Below are positions 36,080 to 46,027 of a DNA stretch of 64,000 nucleotides, piece after piece. Numbering within the stretch: position 1 is the first letter of the stretch; the number at the start of each line of letters is the position of its first letter. Location of the stretch: the NCBI RefSeq assembly GCF_020740795.1, contig NC_067285.1, forward strand, positions 13,942,001-14,006,000, written 5' to 3'. Under the pieces are notes generated by a model. That model was not told the origin of the DNA and made no database searches. It was given only the letters and a program-made list of their open reading frames with translations. The position numbers were made by a program, and so were the translations under genes. This stretch comes from Apus apus (taxonomy: Eukaryota > Chordata > Aves > Apodiformes > Apodidae).

Positions 36080-36380
36080 GGCCGGGCCCGTCAGCTGAAC
36101 GATTGTATTTTTTTTACAATTCCTAGCGCAAACCTTCTCATTTATATGTAAAGTAGCCATTAGTCATAGCTCTGTTCCCTCACACTGCCTGATGTACAAT
36201 CACATTTTGCAGTGGATGAATCTTTCCACACAGCTGCTCTGCTATGAATAATCCGTTGCTGGGCCCATAAATCAGAAAAAAATCATGCACCTCCTTTGCC
36301 TGATCCTTACACAAAGTCATATATTTTACATGAGGACAAGCTAAATATTCATGAGGCTTTAAAAGGCTTTTCTGACTACG
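36080..36380. promoter_or_regulatory. Candidate conserved non-coding element with SOX/HOX-type sites
   Basis: This is a non-repetitive block. An inverted pair of SOX-type cores, ATTGTA (36102-36107) and TACAAT (36115-36120), is separated by a T run. It also contains AATAATCCGTTGC, a HOX/CDX-type CCATAAA (36265-36271) and AAATATTCATGAGG. The clean AT-rich texture after a CpG-containing start (GCCGCGCTTGCG near 36063) resembles a developmental enhancer. Conservation is untested. Confidence 0.35.
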
Positions 36381-38094
36381 AGGTACTTGTTGGTGTTGTT
36401 TTTGTTCTGTTAGGTCAGGTTTGGTGGTTTGGTTTTGTTTTTCATCTTCTAAAGAAGAAATCTTTCTTCCCCCTTTGTCACGCTCAAGGCAGCACACTGA
36501 GCCCCCAGTGATGCTCCTCTGTGGTTCTCATGTTCTCTGAGGGACCAACGAATCTGTCATTGCTGCCTTTTCAAGGATGGGCTGTTGGAAGGTGCTGGAG
36601 AGGGCCAGCCCACAGTGAGCAGTGGAGCTGCTTTTGGGGGTTAGAAACATTGATCTGTGCTCAAGGGGACCTGGCTGGCTGTTGGGGTGTTTGCTTCTGT
36701 GTATGCACAGCCCCAGAGCCTGACACTGGGGCCTCTGGCAAGGTTGTGGGAAAAATTGGGAAGGCTGCTGACAAGGGCTATAGCCCCTGCTCAATAACAT
36801 CACTGTCACCCTGATTTCTTTTAATCCATGTTTTAACCATGGTACCTACCGAGTGTATGGGGAGGTGGGCTTCAGTAACTCCTGCTTCCCAGCAGCCAAG
36901 TGGAATCAGCTGGGAAGCAGGGCCATTTAGCCCTAGTGATATAAGGGGAAATGAGATCAGGATCCCTGTGGGGATCCCAAAGTCCAGGGTTCTGGCCTTC
37001 CTGAGTCATCACCTAGCTCTCTGCCTTGGCCATCTGGAGTCTCATGATAGTGATAATGCTGTGTGAGCGGGGGGGGGCTCTCAGCTCCCAGGAGGGTTGG
37101 GAGATGCTGACATTGTGAAGACAATGTTGTTCACCTGGTATCTTCTGAATGAGCATATCCGCATCACTGAGAGGGACCAGCCTCATCCTACCCTCCCCTG
37201 CCCTGGAGTGCCATCTCTACCTGCACTTGCAGTAGCTCTGTCATTTGTCTGATCACAGGAAAAGCCAGTTTGTCTTACCAACAAATAAGTATTTAGTTTG
37301 CATTTCCTGATTACAATCTTTCTGACACTGCAATGAATTGAAGCTGTTCACCATGCTAGCAAATCATTGTCAGAGCTGGCACAAGGTGAGAGGAGGAAGC
37401 ATGTGGCTGGCAGAGACAGGAGGGGGGGGATGCAGCTCCCCTTTTCAGCAGCGCATTCAGCCTGTAATGTCAATCCACAGTCTGACTGGTCTGGTTTCTC
37501 TGCAGACAAACCGCTGTCTCTGCTCATCCCCTCCATATGTGCAGCCTTGCATATCTCCTTAGTACCAGGTAATGGGCACTATCCTGCTCCAGCCATGCAG
37601 TGATCATAATTCATGCTATGTGGTCTTAGACTCTCTTCTTTTGCTCTTGCATGACTGCTCTTGCATGTCCCTTTGTCCTAAAAATAACCCCTTTGCCCAC
37701 AGGCTGCACGGAGCCATCCTGTTCCCAGGCCCCTGAACTCCAACCCTCTTTAGCTGAGATGCCAGCACCCTGTGCAGAGCACACCACTGTCTTGAGCAAG
37801 CTAAGCTGAGCCACTGGGATGTTTCTGAGTGCTGGGGTCCCTGCATTACTATCTCAAGTGCTGATGCTGTCAGAAGTTGTGTGCTCAGCACTGTGAAACA
37901 CACCTGCAATAAAGGCAGCTGCTGCTGCCAGGATCTTAAAGGACAAAGGGAATAGCAAAAGGTTCCTCTGCTGGTGCTCTCCCTTCTTTTATCTTCCCTT
38001 TTGCTGCAACTTGGAAAGAACAAAGTCAAGGGACTGCCAAAGCAGAGGAGAACAAGGCCAAGCACACACAGATGGTGAGCCCACAAATTTAATT
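36381..38094. other. No feature recognised
   Basis: There is no supported gene or repeat. Open frames at 37.3-38.1 kb overlap on both strands without domains. Confidence 0.45.
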
Positions 38095-38400
38095 TAAAAT
38101 CATCCTTTATTATTCAAAATATTAAAATTCAGGCAATAATGCCCAAAGGAACTGCACTGATTAAAGCTCCCTAATGTTTGATAGCCAAATCTTGCTGCTT
38201 CCTCCAAGGGTCAGTGGGACAAGAAGTGAAACCCCTCTGGAGTGCAGAAAGAGGTAGGGCTGTACCTGCTGTAGATCGCTTTACCAAACAGTTACTTACT
38301 GACCCAATCAGCTTCACTTAAAGCAGAGCACCAGCTGTTCCTTACCCAATTAATGATTTTCAGAGCAAATTAACATGGCGTTACACCAGGCGTGGATGTG
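38095..38400. promoter_or_regulatory. Candidate conserved non-coding element
   Basis: An AT-rich start (AATTTAATTTAAAATCATCC, then TATTCAAAATATTAAAATTC) is followed by CCAATTAATGATTTTCAGAG and a small CpG-bearing end with GGCGTGGATGTGGTCCGCAG. Homeodomain-type cores are dense and no repeat is recognised. The call is based on texture only. Confidence 0.3.
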
Positions 38401-39239
38401 GTCCGCAGAGTCCAGAATACACAGAGCAATATGCTATTGCAGAAATAATCACAGTAATATCTCTACTGTTAGGTAGCATCCTTCATCTGGAAGGATGGTG
38501 AGCTCCCTGTGTGCTATATGGCTTCCTTCATGGAATGTGCTCTGCAGTGAGGGTGTGGAGGGCAGGAAGGGAGTTATATGATTGCTGTTTCAAGGGGAAA
38601 TTAAGAGGAGCTGGTCAGGGCAGTTCTAGTGTGGCAGAGACAGTGTTGACCACACATGTCCAGGTCCTAGTTTCTCCAATCCAAACAAATCATTATTTAG
38701 TTGGCTGTAAATCTGTGGAACTAAAAGTGTCTTCTCTCAGTCTTCTACAGCACAGACACCTCCAACACCTCTCCTCCCACTGTGTGATGTGACATCCTGA
38801 TGGCACAGGGCTGTAGCAGGGATCTGCTAGGTGTTGTGGCTTGGTGTGCTGACCATTCTCCTGCCCTTGGCTGCAGAGGACATAGCAAGCTGGTGAGTGC
38901 AGAGCTGTTCATCCAGCTGCAGTAAGCATCCTGCAGTGGGAAGAGGCCAGGCTGCAGATGCAGGAATCCAGGCAAGATTCACAGGGTGAGATGTTACCTC
39001 CATGCTCAGTGTGGCTGGGTCGAGTGCTGCCACTCTAAATCTTTCCTCAGTTTCTCTGTACTATGGTGCAGACTCTCTCCTGGTCCCTCTGCAGCCATTC
39101 TTCATCATGGGGTTGTGATGGCAGTATGCCAGAATAATTGAGCCCCTCTCTTCTTCCACCAAAGTTAAGTCCAGCACCTAAACACTTATTACTTATGGCT
39201 CCACTGCATTCATGCTTTCTATGACACATACTTTTCATG
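38401..39239. other. No feature recognised
   Basis: I see no gene, repeat or notable motif cluster here. Confidence 0.45.
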
Positions 39240-39600
39240 CTTTTTTATCCCCCATAAGTTATAGCCCAGACAGATCAATTAGCCTGGAGGGTTTTGGAAC
39301 TGTCATGTCTGCATTATACCTCTCAATGTCCCTACAATTAGGCCAGCATCATCTATTGACAAATAAACAGTGCAATCAAAGCCTTGAGCCCCTCACGCTG
39401 CTGCAAAGAGGATCCATTTACATCCCAGTCAACTGCAGGTTGCCTGGAGGGAGGAGACACAGGACAACCATGCCCCAAGTGCCGGCAGCCCCCAGTTGCC
39501 TGTGGTACTGTTACAGAAGCCATTCCTTTGTAATTAAAGGACTCCCTCATTATAATTACTGTTTTATATATAATTGTGGTAAGTGTTTTCAACCCTGTCA
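39240..39600. promoter_or_regulatory. Candidate conserved non-coding element
   Basis: The sequence contains GATCAATTAGCCTGG, CTACAATTAGGCCAGC, TCATCTATTGACAAATAAAC and TTTGTAATTAAAGGACTCCC. These are repeated ATTA/AATTAG homeodomain-type cores in non-repetitive DNA. The 167-codon + strand frame crossing it (39212-39715) has no recognisable domain. Confidence 0.3.
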
Positions 39601-40729
39601 GCAGTCTGGAGAATGCCCAGCCCCATTACAGCTGAGCATTTCAGGCAGTTCACTGCTAAGAATCTGGGCTGAAAGTATGATGATCAAGAGTGTTGCTGGA
39701 CCAGTCCAAGAATAGCAGCCCATGTCCTGGTGACCTGAAAGTTTTTTTTAAGATTTCTATGCATTGAAATTGTAGAGGGAGGACACAAGTTTATCCCTGC
39801 CTCCTTCTCCCAAGCCACTGCTCTGGGAGCATAGCTCAACCCAGCATCACACTCTGCATGGGCTGACATTCCCCATCACCTCTGCTGGCCCACTGGCTGG
39901 AGGAGACACTCCTGGCACTGAGTCATCACACATCACCCAGCTTGTACATCTCTGCAAGGAATCCAATAATGAGCATATTTTCTGTACCCTTTTCTCTTTT
40001 ATTATCTTGTTTAAAAATCCAGAGGAGATGGGGTGTGTAGAGAAAAGAGGAAAGGGGCTGATGCACAGGAGATACCTGTGACTTTATAGGTCAAACAGGA
40101 AAAAAAAGCCACATATCAGCAAGTAAGTGCTGGTGTTTGTGACTGGCTCCTTTGCATCTAAATAAGAAAAAATTCAAGGTAACCTGCTTAAGATGCAGAG
40201 TCAAATATATAAATGAAACAATGAAAAAATCTGAATGTTTTACTGGATGACAAACTGTGCAGGAATCAGTGTCATGTTTGCTACAGAGAACTGAAAAATG
40301 TATCAGGCCTTTATAATTAGTACTAAAGATACAGAAAATAATTTTTCTCTGCTGCTCCATGTGATGTGGCTTCAGCTTTTAGGCACACTGCAAAAAAAAT
40401 GTAGGACAATTGGAAAAAGATTAAGCAAAATTAACAAAACCAAGAGGATTAGAAGTGATGGCTGCCAAAGAGCGAGCTGGTCTTGTTTGGTGTGCAACAG
40501 AGATGATTAAAGAGGGGGTTATAGTAAATAATACCCTCTAGTCTAAGTGCAGCTGCTGTTAAGAGGATGTTGATCAATTCACTTTTTCGTTTGCTTCTTG
40601 GTGCAGTGAGGAGAGTTCGGTCCAGTTTTCAGGGAAAATTGATAATTTATTCTTTTTTTTTTTTTGGGGGGGGGGACGGAAGAAAAAAGAGCTAAGCGAT
40701 TAAAAGGGCACTGAAGCACCACCGGAGGC
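39601..40729. other. No gene recognised; T/G homopolymer run near the island
   Basis: There is no supported gene. A run of T followed directly by a run of G (about 40651-40676) sits just before the CpG island. Such runs often vary in length and are prone to sequencing or assembly error. Confidence 0.5.
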
Positions 40730-40990
40730 TGCCTGTGAGGAGCTGTGTTTACAGGACGGATTTGAGCCGACAGCCCCCCGAGAACGATGCCAGCCCAGGC
40801 AGGGCAGGTTTCCCCGCCTCACACCCCCGGAGGGGCAGCAGCGGCCCCCAGGGCCCGGCGCGAACGCCGCGGCAGTTCCGGGTACCCGCACCGCCGGGCG
40901 CGGTGCCCGCACCCACTGCCCCCCGGCAGCGCCAGGCACGGAGCGCAGCCCCGGCAGAACAGGGCGGCAGCAGGGCTCCTGCCCGAGCCC

Positions 40991-41034
40991 GGAACCCCCC
41001 CGGGGCTGGAAGGGAACCCCCCCGGGGCTGGAAG
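40991..41034 (+). repeat. Perfect 22-base tandem duplication in the CpG island
   Basis: Two identical, directly adjacent 22-base units (40991-41012 and 41013-41034), each containing a C7G4 core flanked by GGAA and CTGGAAG. This is probably a recent local duplication. Confidence 0.95.
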
Positions 41035-41124
41035 GGGCCCCCGCACCGGGACAGGCTGCCCCTGCTGCCCCGCCCCGCGCGCGGCCGTGGCCCCCGCCTT
41101 GCACCGTCACACCCCCCCCACACG

Positions 41125-41136
41125 ACTACAACTCCC
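41125..41136 (+). promoter_or_regulatory. ACTACA-type site (ZNF143/THAP11-like)
   Basis: ACTACAACTCCC matches the core of the ACTACAATTCCC promoter motif bound by ZNF143/THAP11-HCFC1 in vertebrates, with one substitution. It lies 278 bases upstream of the BTRC ATG. Binding is inferred. Confidence 0.55.
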
Positions 41137-41159
41137 GTCAGCCCCCTCTCCCGAGGACG

Positions 41160-41169
41160 GCGCATGCGC
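41160..41169. promoter_or_regulatory. NRF1 site (distal)
   Basis: The perfect palindrome GCGCATGCGC is the NRF1 consensus core. It is the first of two identical copies in the promoter. Confidence 0.7.
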
Positions 41170-41208
41170 CAGCCGGCTCCCGGCGTGCCCCCGGCCCCAA
41201 GGCCTTTT

Positions 41209-41220
41209 GGGCTTTGTAGT
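41209..41220 (-). promoter_or_regulatory. Second ACTACA-type site, opposite strand
   Basis: On the minus strand it reads ACTACAAAGCCC, the same ACTACA core as the upstream site but inverted. It directly abuts the YY1/CCAAT pair. Confidence 0.45.
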
Positions 41221-41222
41221 CC

Positions 41223-41236
41223 AAAATGGCCAATCG
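41223..41236 (+). promoter_or_regulatory. Overlapping YY1-like and CCAAT (NF-Y) sites
   Basis: AAAATGGC (41223-41230) fits the YY1 core, and GGCCAATCG overlaps it with CCAAT at 41230-41234, the NF-Y pentamer. YY1 sites of this orientation often sit at or just after transcription starts, so initiation near here is plausible. Confidence 0.55.
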
Positions 41237-41288
41237 GGCCCTTGCCTCCGGCGCGGCAGGGACTCCGTTTCCCGTGGGCCTGCGGGTG

Positions 41289-41298
41289 GCGCATGCGC
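41289..41298. promoter_or_regulatory. NRF1 site (proximal)
   Basis: This is the second perfect GCGCATGCGC palindrome, 129 bases from the first and 116 bases upstream of the ATG. Its internal ATG (41293) would be an out-of-frame upstream start overlapping the BTRC start if transcription begins upstream of it. Confidence 0.7.
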
Positions 41299-41310
41299 TG
41301 TGCGGGCAGC

Positions 41311-41338
41311 GGGGCGAGGGGAAGGGGGGGGAGCGGGG
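41311..41338 (+). other. G-quadruplex-forming motif upstream of the BTRC start codon
   Basis: Four runs of four or more G (41311-41314, 41318-41321, 41324-41331, 41335-41338) have loops of 2-3 bases, a textbook G-quadruplex pattern. It ends 75 bases before the ATG, so it is either in the promoter or in the 5' UTR. Confidence 0.8.
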
Positions 41339-41413
41339 CAGCGCAGGTTCCTGTCTGCGCTGGCTGCGGCCTGGCGCTGAGAGGAGGGGCGGCCGCGGCC
41401 CCGGCGCAAGGCT

Positions 41414-41461
41414 ATGGACCCGGCCGAGGCCGTGCTGCAGGAGAAGGCCCTCAAGTTCATG
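41414..41461 (+). CDS. BTRC: BTRC coding exon 1 (beta-TrCP1, F-box/WD40 protein, N-terminus)
   Basis: The exon encodes MDPAEAVLQEKALKFM, which I recognise as the first 16 residues of vertebrate BTRC. The paralogue FBXW11 begins differently. The ATG has G at -3 and G at +4, a good Kozak context. The exon ends in phase 0 directly before GTGAGG. In human BTRC the shorter isoform lacks residues 17-52, which implies an exon boundary at this same place. BTRC is the substrate receptor of the SCF (SKP1-CUL1-RBX1) ubiquitin ligase. Its WD40 propeller binds DSG-x-x-S phosphodegrons in beta-catenin, I-kappa-B and others, in nucleus and cytoplasm. The dimerisation region, F-box and WD40 repeats are encoded by later exons outside this window, so this is a partial gene. 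The CpG island with NRF1, YY1, CCAAT and ACTACA sites suggests broad expression. Confidence 0.93.
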
Positions 41462-41504
41462 GTGAGGGGTCGCGGCGGTTGTTGGCGGCGGGGGAGGGCA
41501 CCGG

Positions 41505-41518
41505 TGTGTGTGTGTGTG
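41505..41518 (+). repeat. Short (GT)n run at the start of intron 1
   Basis: Seven GT units lie 43 bases downstream of the exon 1 donor, inside the CpG island. Confidence 0.85.
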
Positions 41519-41860
41519 GAGGAGGAGCCGGGGGAAGGGGCGAGGGATGAGGAGGGACAGTGGGGGAGGGCCCGGAGAGGGGAAGACGAGGCTGGGGGCG
41601 ATGGAGAAGGGGAACCTGAGGGTGTGCGAGGCCGGGGGGCGCCGGGCTGGGGGGTGCCGCTCGGCCTGCGGGCGGGAGAGGGCGGTGAGCGGGCCCCGGA
41701 GGCGCCGTGGGGGGCGGGAAGGGGCTGCCTGCTGGGGAGGGCTGGGAGCGGGTCCCCAGGTCCGTGGAAAAGTATCAGCTTGTTTGAGCGGGCATCGGGG
41801 GGCTGCAAGTACCGCTTAGGAGCGGGAGAGGTTAAATTCAAGTGAGGCAGGCAGTTGGCA

Positions 41861-42904
41861 CAGGGGCCCTGGGAGGAGCAGTGCGTGTAATTCTTGGGGT
41901 TTTCTCTTTATTTATACACCTTAGACTGTCCTTCTGTACTGCACACCATCTCTCAGCAATTTTGTTTTGTTTTTCCTTCCATTCTGCCATGAGAGCTGTA
42001 AATAGTGACACTTAAATCTTTCACCTGCTGCTGCAGCAGCATATCCTTGATAGTGAGTGTTAGTTAAAAGCATCTACGTTGTTTTAAGTTTTCGAGTTGG
42101 CCTTTGGCATGGAAAACAGCTTTGGGGGTACTTTCATCTAAGATTCCCTTCAGATGTGGGTAGTTTACTTAAATTCGAGGCATGGTGCACTTAAGCTTTA
42201 GTTTTATTCTCTCTTTCTTAATTTGTTGATATTTTTAAGTGTTTTGTCTGGAAACAAGATTTAGAAATGAAAACAAACTGGTGCCAGCTGATTGAGTGTA
42301 AGTTTCAGGTGCCCAAAACTGTTTCTTATCCTAAGGATATAGTTTCAATGACTGGCAATACTTGCTAAAAGTTTGTTTTGGATTAGTGCTTCCAGTAATA
42401 TAGAATTAAATCTAAGCTCATCAAGAAGAAGCAATTCTATTAAACCTTCAGAACATATGAAATCCCAAAACGAAACTGAGGAAACACTAGTTGCAAATTT
42501 TAATTTTTTAGTTGAGCTTCAAAACACTTGTTTGGTTTCTCTTTTTTAATCTTGTAGAACTTGTTTCTCTTGAGACTTTTTGACCCCTTTGCTAGTAGTC
42601 TCCAAGTTTGTCAGATTTATTGAGTCTCCGCTCAGTGAAGCGGGAAAATGCTATGGATACCTAAATAGGCAAGGTAGCAATTAGTAATAATAAACGATCC
42701 TCTTTGGTGTGTGATTGGCCAAAGGAGTGTCCCAGATCCTGTTGCACTTGTGTTTGGCCAACCTTGGTAATTACAACCTGCCTCTAGATAGTGAGTTTCA
42801 TATACAGAAAAGTTTCTGCTGAAATTTTTGTCTTCTGCCAGACAGCATTATGAACGTGCTATGCTGACTTCTCTCATATGCTGCTTTTTTCACTCCCCTC
42901 CGTT
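41861..42904. other. Intronic, no feature recognised
   Basis: The sequence changes abruptly from the CpG island to AT-rich. A patch around 42680-42790 (AGCAATTAGTAATAATAAAC, GTGTGATTGGCCAAAGG, TTGGCCAACCTTGG) carries CCAAT/NFI-like words but is not strong enough to call. Confidence 0.45.
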
Positions 42905-43060
42905 AAAATTCCCATCCAAGGGCTTATTTCAGGTGTTTGAGATCTTGAATAAGATTGGGCCTGGGACCCGAGGGAATCCCTATCTGTCTTGCAGCTGGCT
43001 GTGTTCCACTTGAACAATAAACTCCCTGACACTGGGGAGAGATCTGAGCATGAGAGAGCT
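42905..43060 (-). mobile_element. CR1 LINE fragment, antisense, old
   Basis: The + strand reads GATCTTGAATAAGATTGGGC, CTGGGACC..., GGGAATCCCTATCTGTC, CAGCTGGCTGTG, CTTGAACAATAAACTCCC. This order follows the reverse complement of an internal CR1 segment (an 'AACAGGATTGGTCCCAG ... GGGGAACACC' type string). It is strongly diverged, and both boundaries are approximate. Confidence 0.5.
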
Positions 43061-44559
43061 TCTCTTACAGGAGATGCATCTGTTGAGAGCACCAGATAAA
43101 GGCAGGAGTTATTAATATTAGTCTACCCTGATTGTCTGAGAGCTAAAAGCTAAACCAAGTTCCTCAGTGTTTTATTAAAATGCCTCTTGTATGCAAAATG
43201 CTTGTAAGAAGTACAGTGAAAGATGTGGCTTCTCTCTGTGCCCTCTGAACTTTTTAGGTTATTTTTGCTTACAGGTTGAAGGGAGAGTGAGAAAAGCTTT
43301 TGTTTGACACATCTCAGGCTTTTGCTTTAGCACAGGTCTACCCAGAACATGACTCTTTAATTATGCTGATGAAGTAAAGTTTTTGTCAGCCTTGGTGGGG
43401 CCTTTGGGTATTTGTGGAGGTGTGGACCAGGGATATTGTTTTGATACCTGAAGTATCTGTTGCAAGAATCAGCTTGACCCTCCTAGGAAGGGTCTTGGTT
43501 CTGCCTTTTAACTTCCAGAAAGTGCTTAAGTGCTGCAGTAATGGTATTGGTACAATTATCTACATAGAGGTAGTAGATCAGCTTGTGCATCCTCTCAACT
43601 CGTGCTGAATCATTCACAGTGTATTATCTTGCTCATCCAAGTGTGTGATACACTTCATGTACATCTCCTTTAATAGGTGGCCCACAGTTTGGGCTGAGCA
43701 GAGCTTTGCTATTAATTATTGGTTTTCCCTGAGAGTTTCCCTCTTGCCATTGTAGGTAAATACTCAAATAGGCATGAGACTTATTATCTCTCCAGATGTT
43801 GGTAGTTTTGTTTTTGATATGGATTTGTGGCAGGTTTTATTTTATGTTAAAAAGCAACCTTGTAGGTGGTAGTATTTTTGTGCTTCTCTAGCAAAGAGTA
43901 TTCTTTCCACTTAAAATTCTACTTACCTAATTTTCAGCCTAGAGTTAAGTTGCTTTCTTGAGTTACAAGACATCAGGCAAGATGAACCTGGTGAATTTGT
44001 TTTTTCATTTGAATGTCTAACTCTAATAGAAAAATGTCATGTGAAGGCTTCATCCAATGCTAATGTTATGAATGAAATCTTATAATCTTATCTTGCTTTA
44101 GAGTATCTACTTTTGATGCTTTGAAAGATAAACTGGACTATTTTTTTTTTTTCTTCCCCCCTCCTTCTGTGTGTTTGTGTCATTGTAACTTTTTGATAGG
44201 AGTAAAAGAGAATAGCCTTCACACTGGTTGGTGTTGGTTTGATAACTTGCCAATGAAACAAGTTACATTTACCTAATATCTGCTACCAGATTCCCAGTTA
44301 TCCACGGTCAGCTACAATATGTATAATCTAATGCTTTAAGTAATTTTATTTAACTTCATTTGCCTACTCGGTTTACTTTTACATTTTAAGAAGGCCTAAC
44401 TTATTTCTGATATTAAATTGCTTTGTATTAGTATTATGCAGTACTAAGCAACTGCTCACCAAGGAAGACTGGTTTTGTTGGTGAATTAGTGTTTTCTATA
44501 GTGTATTCTACATGCCATCTTTCAAAGTTTTTTTTTATGAATACCAGTTCATAGATTTA
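43061..44559. other. Intronic, no feature recognised
   Basis: I see nothing here that I can name. Confidence 0.5.
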
Positions 44560-44640
44560 AAATATGATCTTGTAAATGATCAGTCCAGTGTTCTGTAGCT
44601 GTGCCAGGCATTTTACCAGAGAGGAACCCACCTCAGTTCA
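44560..44640 (+). repeat. Possible ancient dispersed repeat
   Basis: GATCAGTCCAGTGTTCTGTA followed by CTGTGCCAGGCATTTTACCA resembles a dispersed amniote repeat that carries a 'CCAGTGTCCTGTC ... GTGGCCAGTGCCAG' string. The family cannot be named with certainty. Confidence 0.3.
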
Positions 44641-45642
44641 CCTCAGCCCCTTTTTATGTTTCTACAATGCTACAGATAAAACTACACTCTTCATAAATTA
44701 CAGTGTGTACACACAAGCTGAAAAGAGAGATTAATGTGCCCATCAGCTTAAAAAGACCCACACAAAAACCCTCCCAAAAACTCTTGCCTTACAGAGCTCT
44801 CTTTTTATGCCTTCAAGAATGTTGGATTTCTGTTGTCATAACCGTTTACAAAAGTACTAGAAACGAGGTGCTCAATAAGTAACTTTCATATTTGAAGGAA
44901 GTGTTTTAAACTGTAGATACAGTATTTAAAGTATGAGTGCGGTAGGCTCAACTGAGACTTTGATTAAATGTCATATAAACTACATATGCCTGCATAGAAT
45001 AGTAGATATTTTTTCAAAGTAGCTTTAAATGGTTCTGTTAAGTGTACGAATGTTCTGATGATTATCTTTTTAATTAAAATGAGAAATCTTTGTTTAAAGT
45101 GGCATTCTTTTTTTACGGCCTGTTACAGTCTCTGTAACAATCATTTCTTAAGTCTGAACGTTTTTAATTCCAGGAATCCATTTATATAAAACTATGTTTA
45201 GGCTTAATTAAGGAATGATTCTTACAAAGCTTGTAAATAGCCAGGAAAAAAGGGACAGAAAATAAAACTGACATTCACACTTAACAGAATGATTGTTACA
45301 AGGTATGTAATATGCTATAAAAATACAATAAAGCCCTTTTTATAAGAGTTCATATTTTTTGTTCCTCATTTTGAAAGGTATTTAAGAAAAATATCAAAGC
45401 TCTGTGAAGCAACATCTGTTTTCTTGAATGGACTAGTGACAACTTCAGTTGTGTTTAATTAGCAGTGCTTGGAGCTGTACCTGACCAGCTCGGCTTCCTG
45501 TCCAGGATGGTTTGGGAGGCAATATCTTGATATTTAATGAAGTTTCACTTTCTCTTGTTTTTCTGAATGAGCTAATTTGGAGTACTTCATTTAATTTCCT
45601 GGCTTGTGAATAGGAAGGTGTTGATACTAGTGTTCTTCATGA

Positions 45643-45647
<5 letters not shown>
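44641..45647. other. Intronic, no feature recognised
   Basis: Nothing identifiable; AT-rich. Confidence 0.5.

Positions 45648-45673
<26 letters not shown>
45648..45673 (+). repeat. Poly-T tract (26 T)
   Basis: An uninterrupted run of 26 T. It could be the poly-A tail of a minus-strand retroposon, but no body is recognisable on the right side. Confidence 0.95.
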
Positions 45674-45678
<5 letters not shown>

Positions 45679-45969
45679 CAACCCCAAATTAGCATTTTCC
45701 TGCTCTTTCTGGGACATGTGATTCTGGGAGGTCCTGATGGCCTTCCACTTTCACAGGAGAACTAAAACTTTTGTTTATCTTTTAAGATGCATCTGAAAGT
45801 GTGTTTTTTATTTTTAAGGAAACCCCTGAAGGTTCCTTCATTTTTATTTTCTGCTGTTGTAAGAGCTTCCATATAACTGGCAGCTAATGTAGTAAGGAAT
45901 AGCCAGTGTAATAATTGGAGGCTGAAGGGCAATAGAATTGGAATATCTTTTTTTTTTCTCTCTATTTTC

Positions 45970-45985
45970 GTGTGTGTGTGTGTGC

Positions 45986-46022
<37 letters not shown>
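45970..46022 (+). repeat. (GT)n-(TA)n microsatellite
   Basis: About 10 GT units, with one GC variant, run directly into about 17 TA units. This compound alternating purine-pyrimidine repeat is likely length-polymorphic. Confidence 0.95.

Positions 46023-46027
<5 letters not shown>

Larger units (their letters stand above)
1..40700. other. Gene-free interval upstream of BTRC (probable LBX1-BTRC intergenic DNA)
   Basis: No exon, RNA gene or promoter island could be supported here. The open frames are short (the longest is about 209 codons), overlap on both strands and match no family I recognise, apart from the decayed retroelement pieces listed separately. In amniotes the conserved gene order around BTRC is TLX1, LBX1, BTRC, POLL, DPCD, FBXW4, FGF8. 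I therefore infer that this is the 3' part of the LBX1-BTRC interval. No LBX1 homeodomain is encoded in any frame, so LBX1 would lie to the left of the window. Base composition is mixed, with repeat relics and blocks rich in homeodomain-type TAAT motifs that are listed individually. Confidence 0.6.
40730..41860. promoter_or_regulatory. BTRC: CpG island of the BTRC promoter
   Basis: A roughly 1.1 kb stretch is extremely GC- and CpG-rich, in sharp contrast to both flanks. It ends shortly after coding exon 1. It contains binding-site-like motifs typical of housekeeping promoters (listed separately) and lacks a clear TATA box, so dispersed transcription starts are likely. Long open frames on both strands (up to 271 codons) simply reflect the lack of AT-rich stop codons. 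The transcription start cannot be fixed from the sequence. It probably lies between about 41220 and 41400. Confidence 0.92.

Noticed and set aside
1..41000. Possible LBX1 gene in the upstream interval
   Set aside because: No homeodomain-coding exon was found in any frame. LBX1 is expected further left from known synteny.
40735..41845. Open frames of up to 271 codons on + and 244 codons on - across the CpG island
   Set aside because: They follow from the lack of AT-rich stop codons in CpG-island DNA. The sequences are low-complexity Pro/Arg/Gly/Ala-rich, and the recognised BTRC exon lies in a different short segment.
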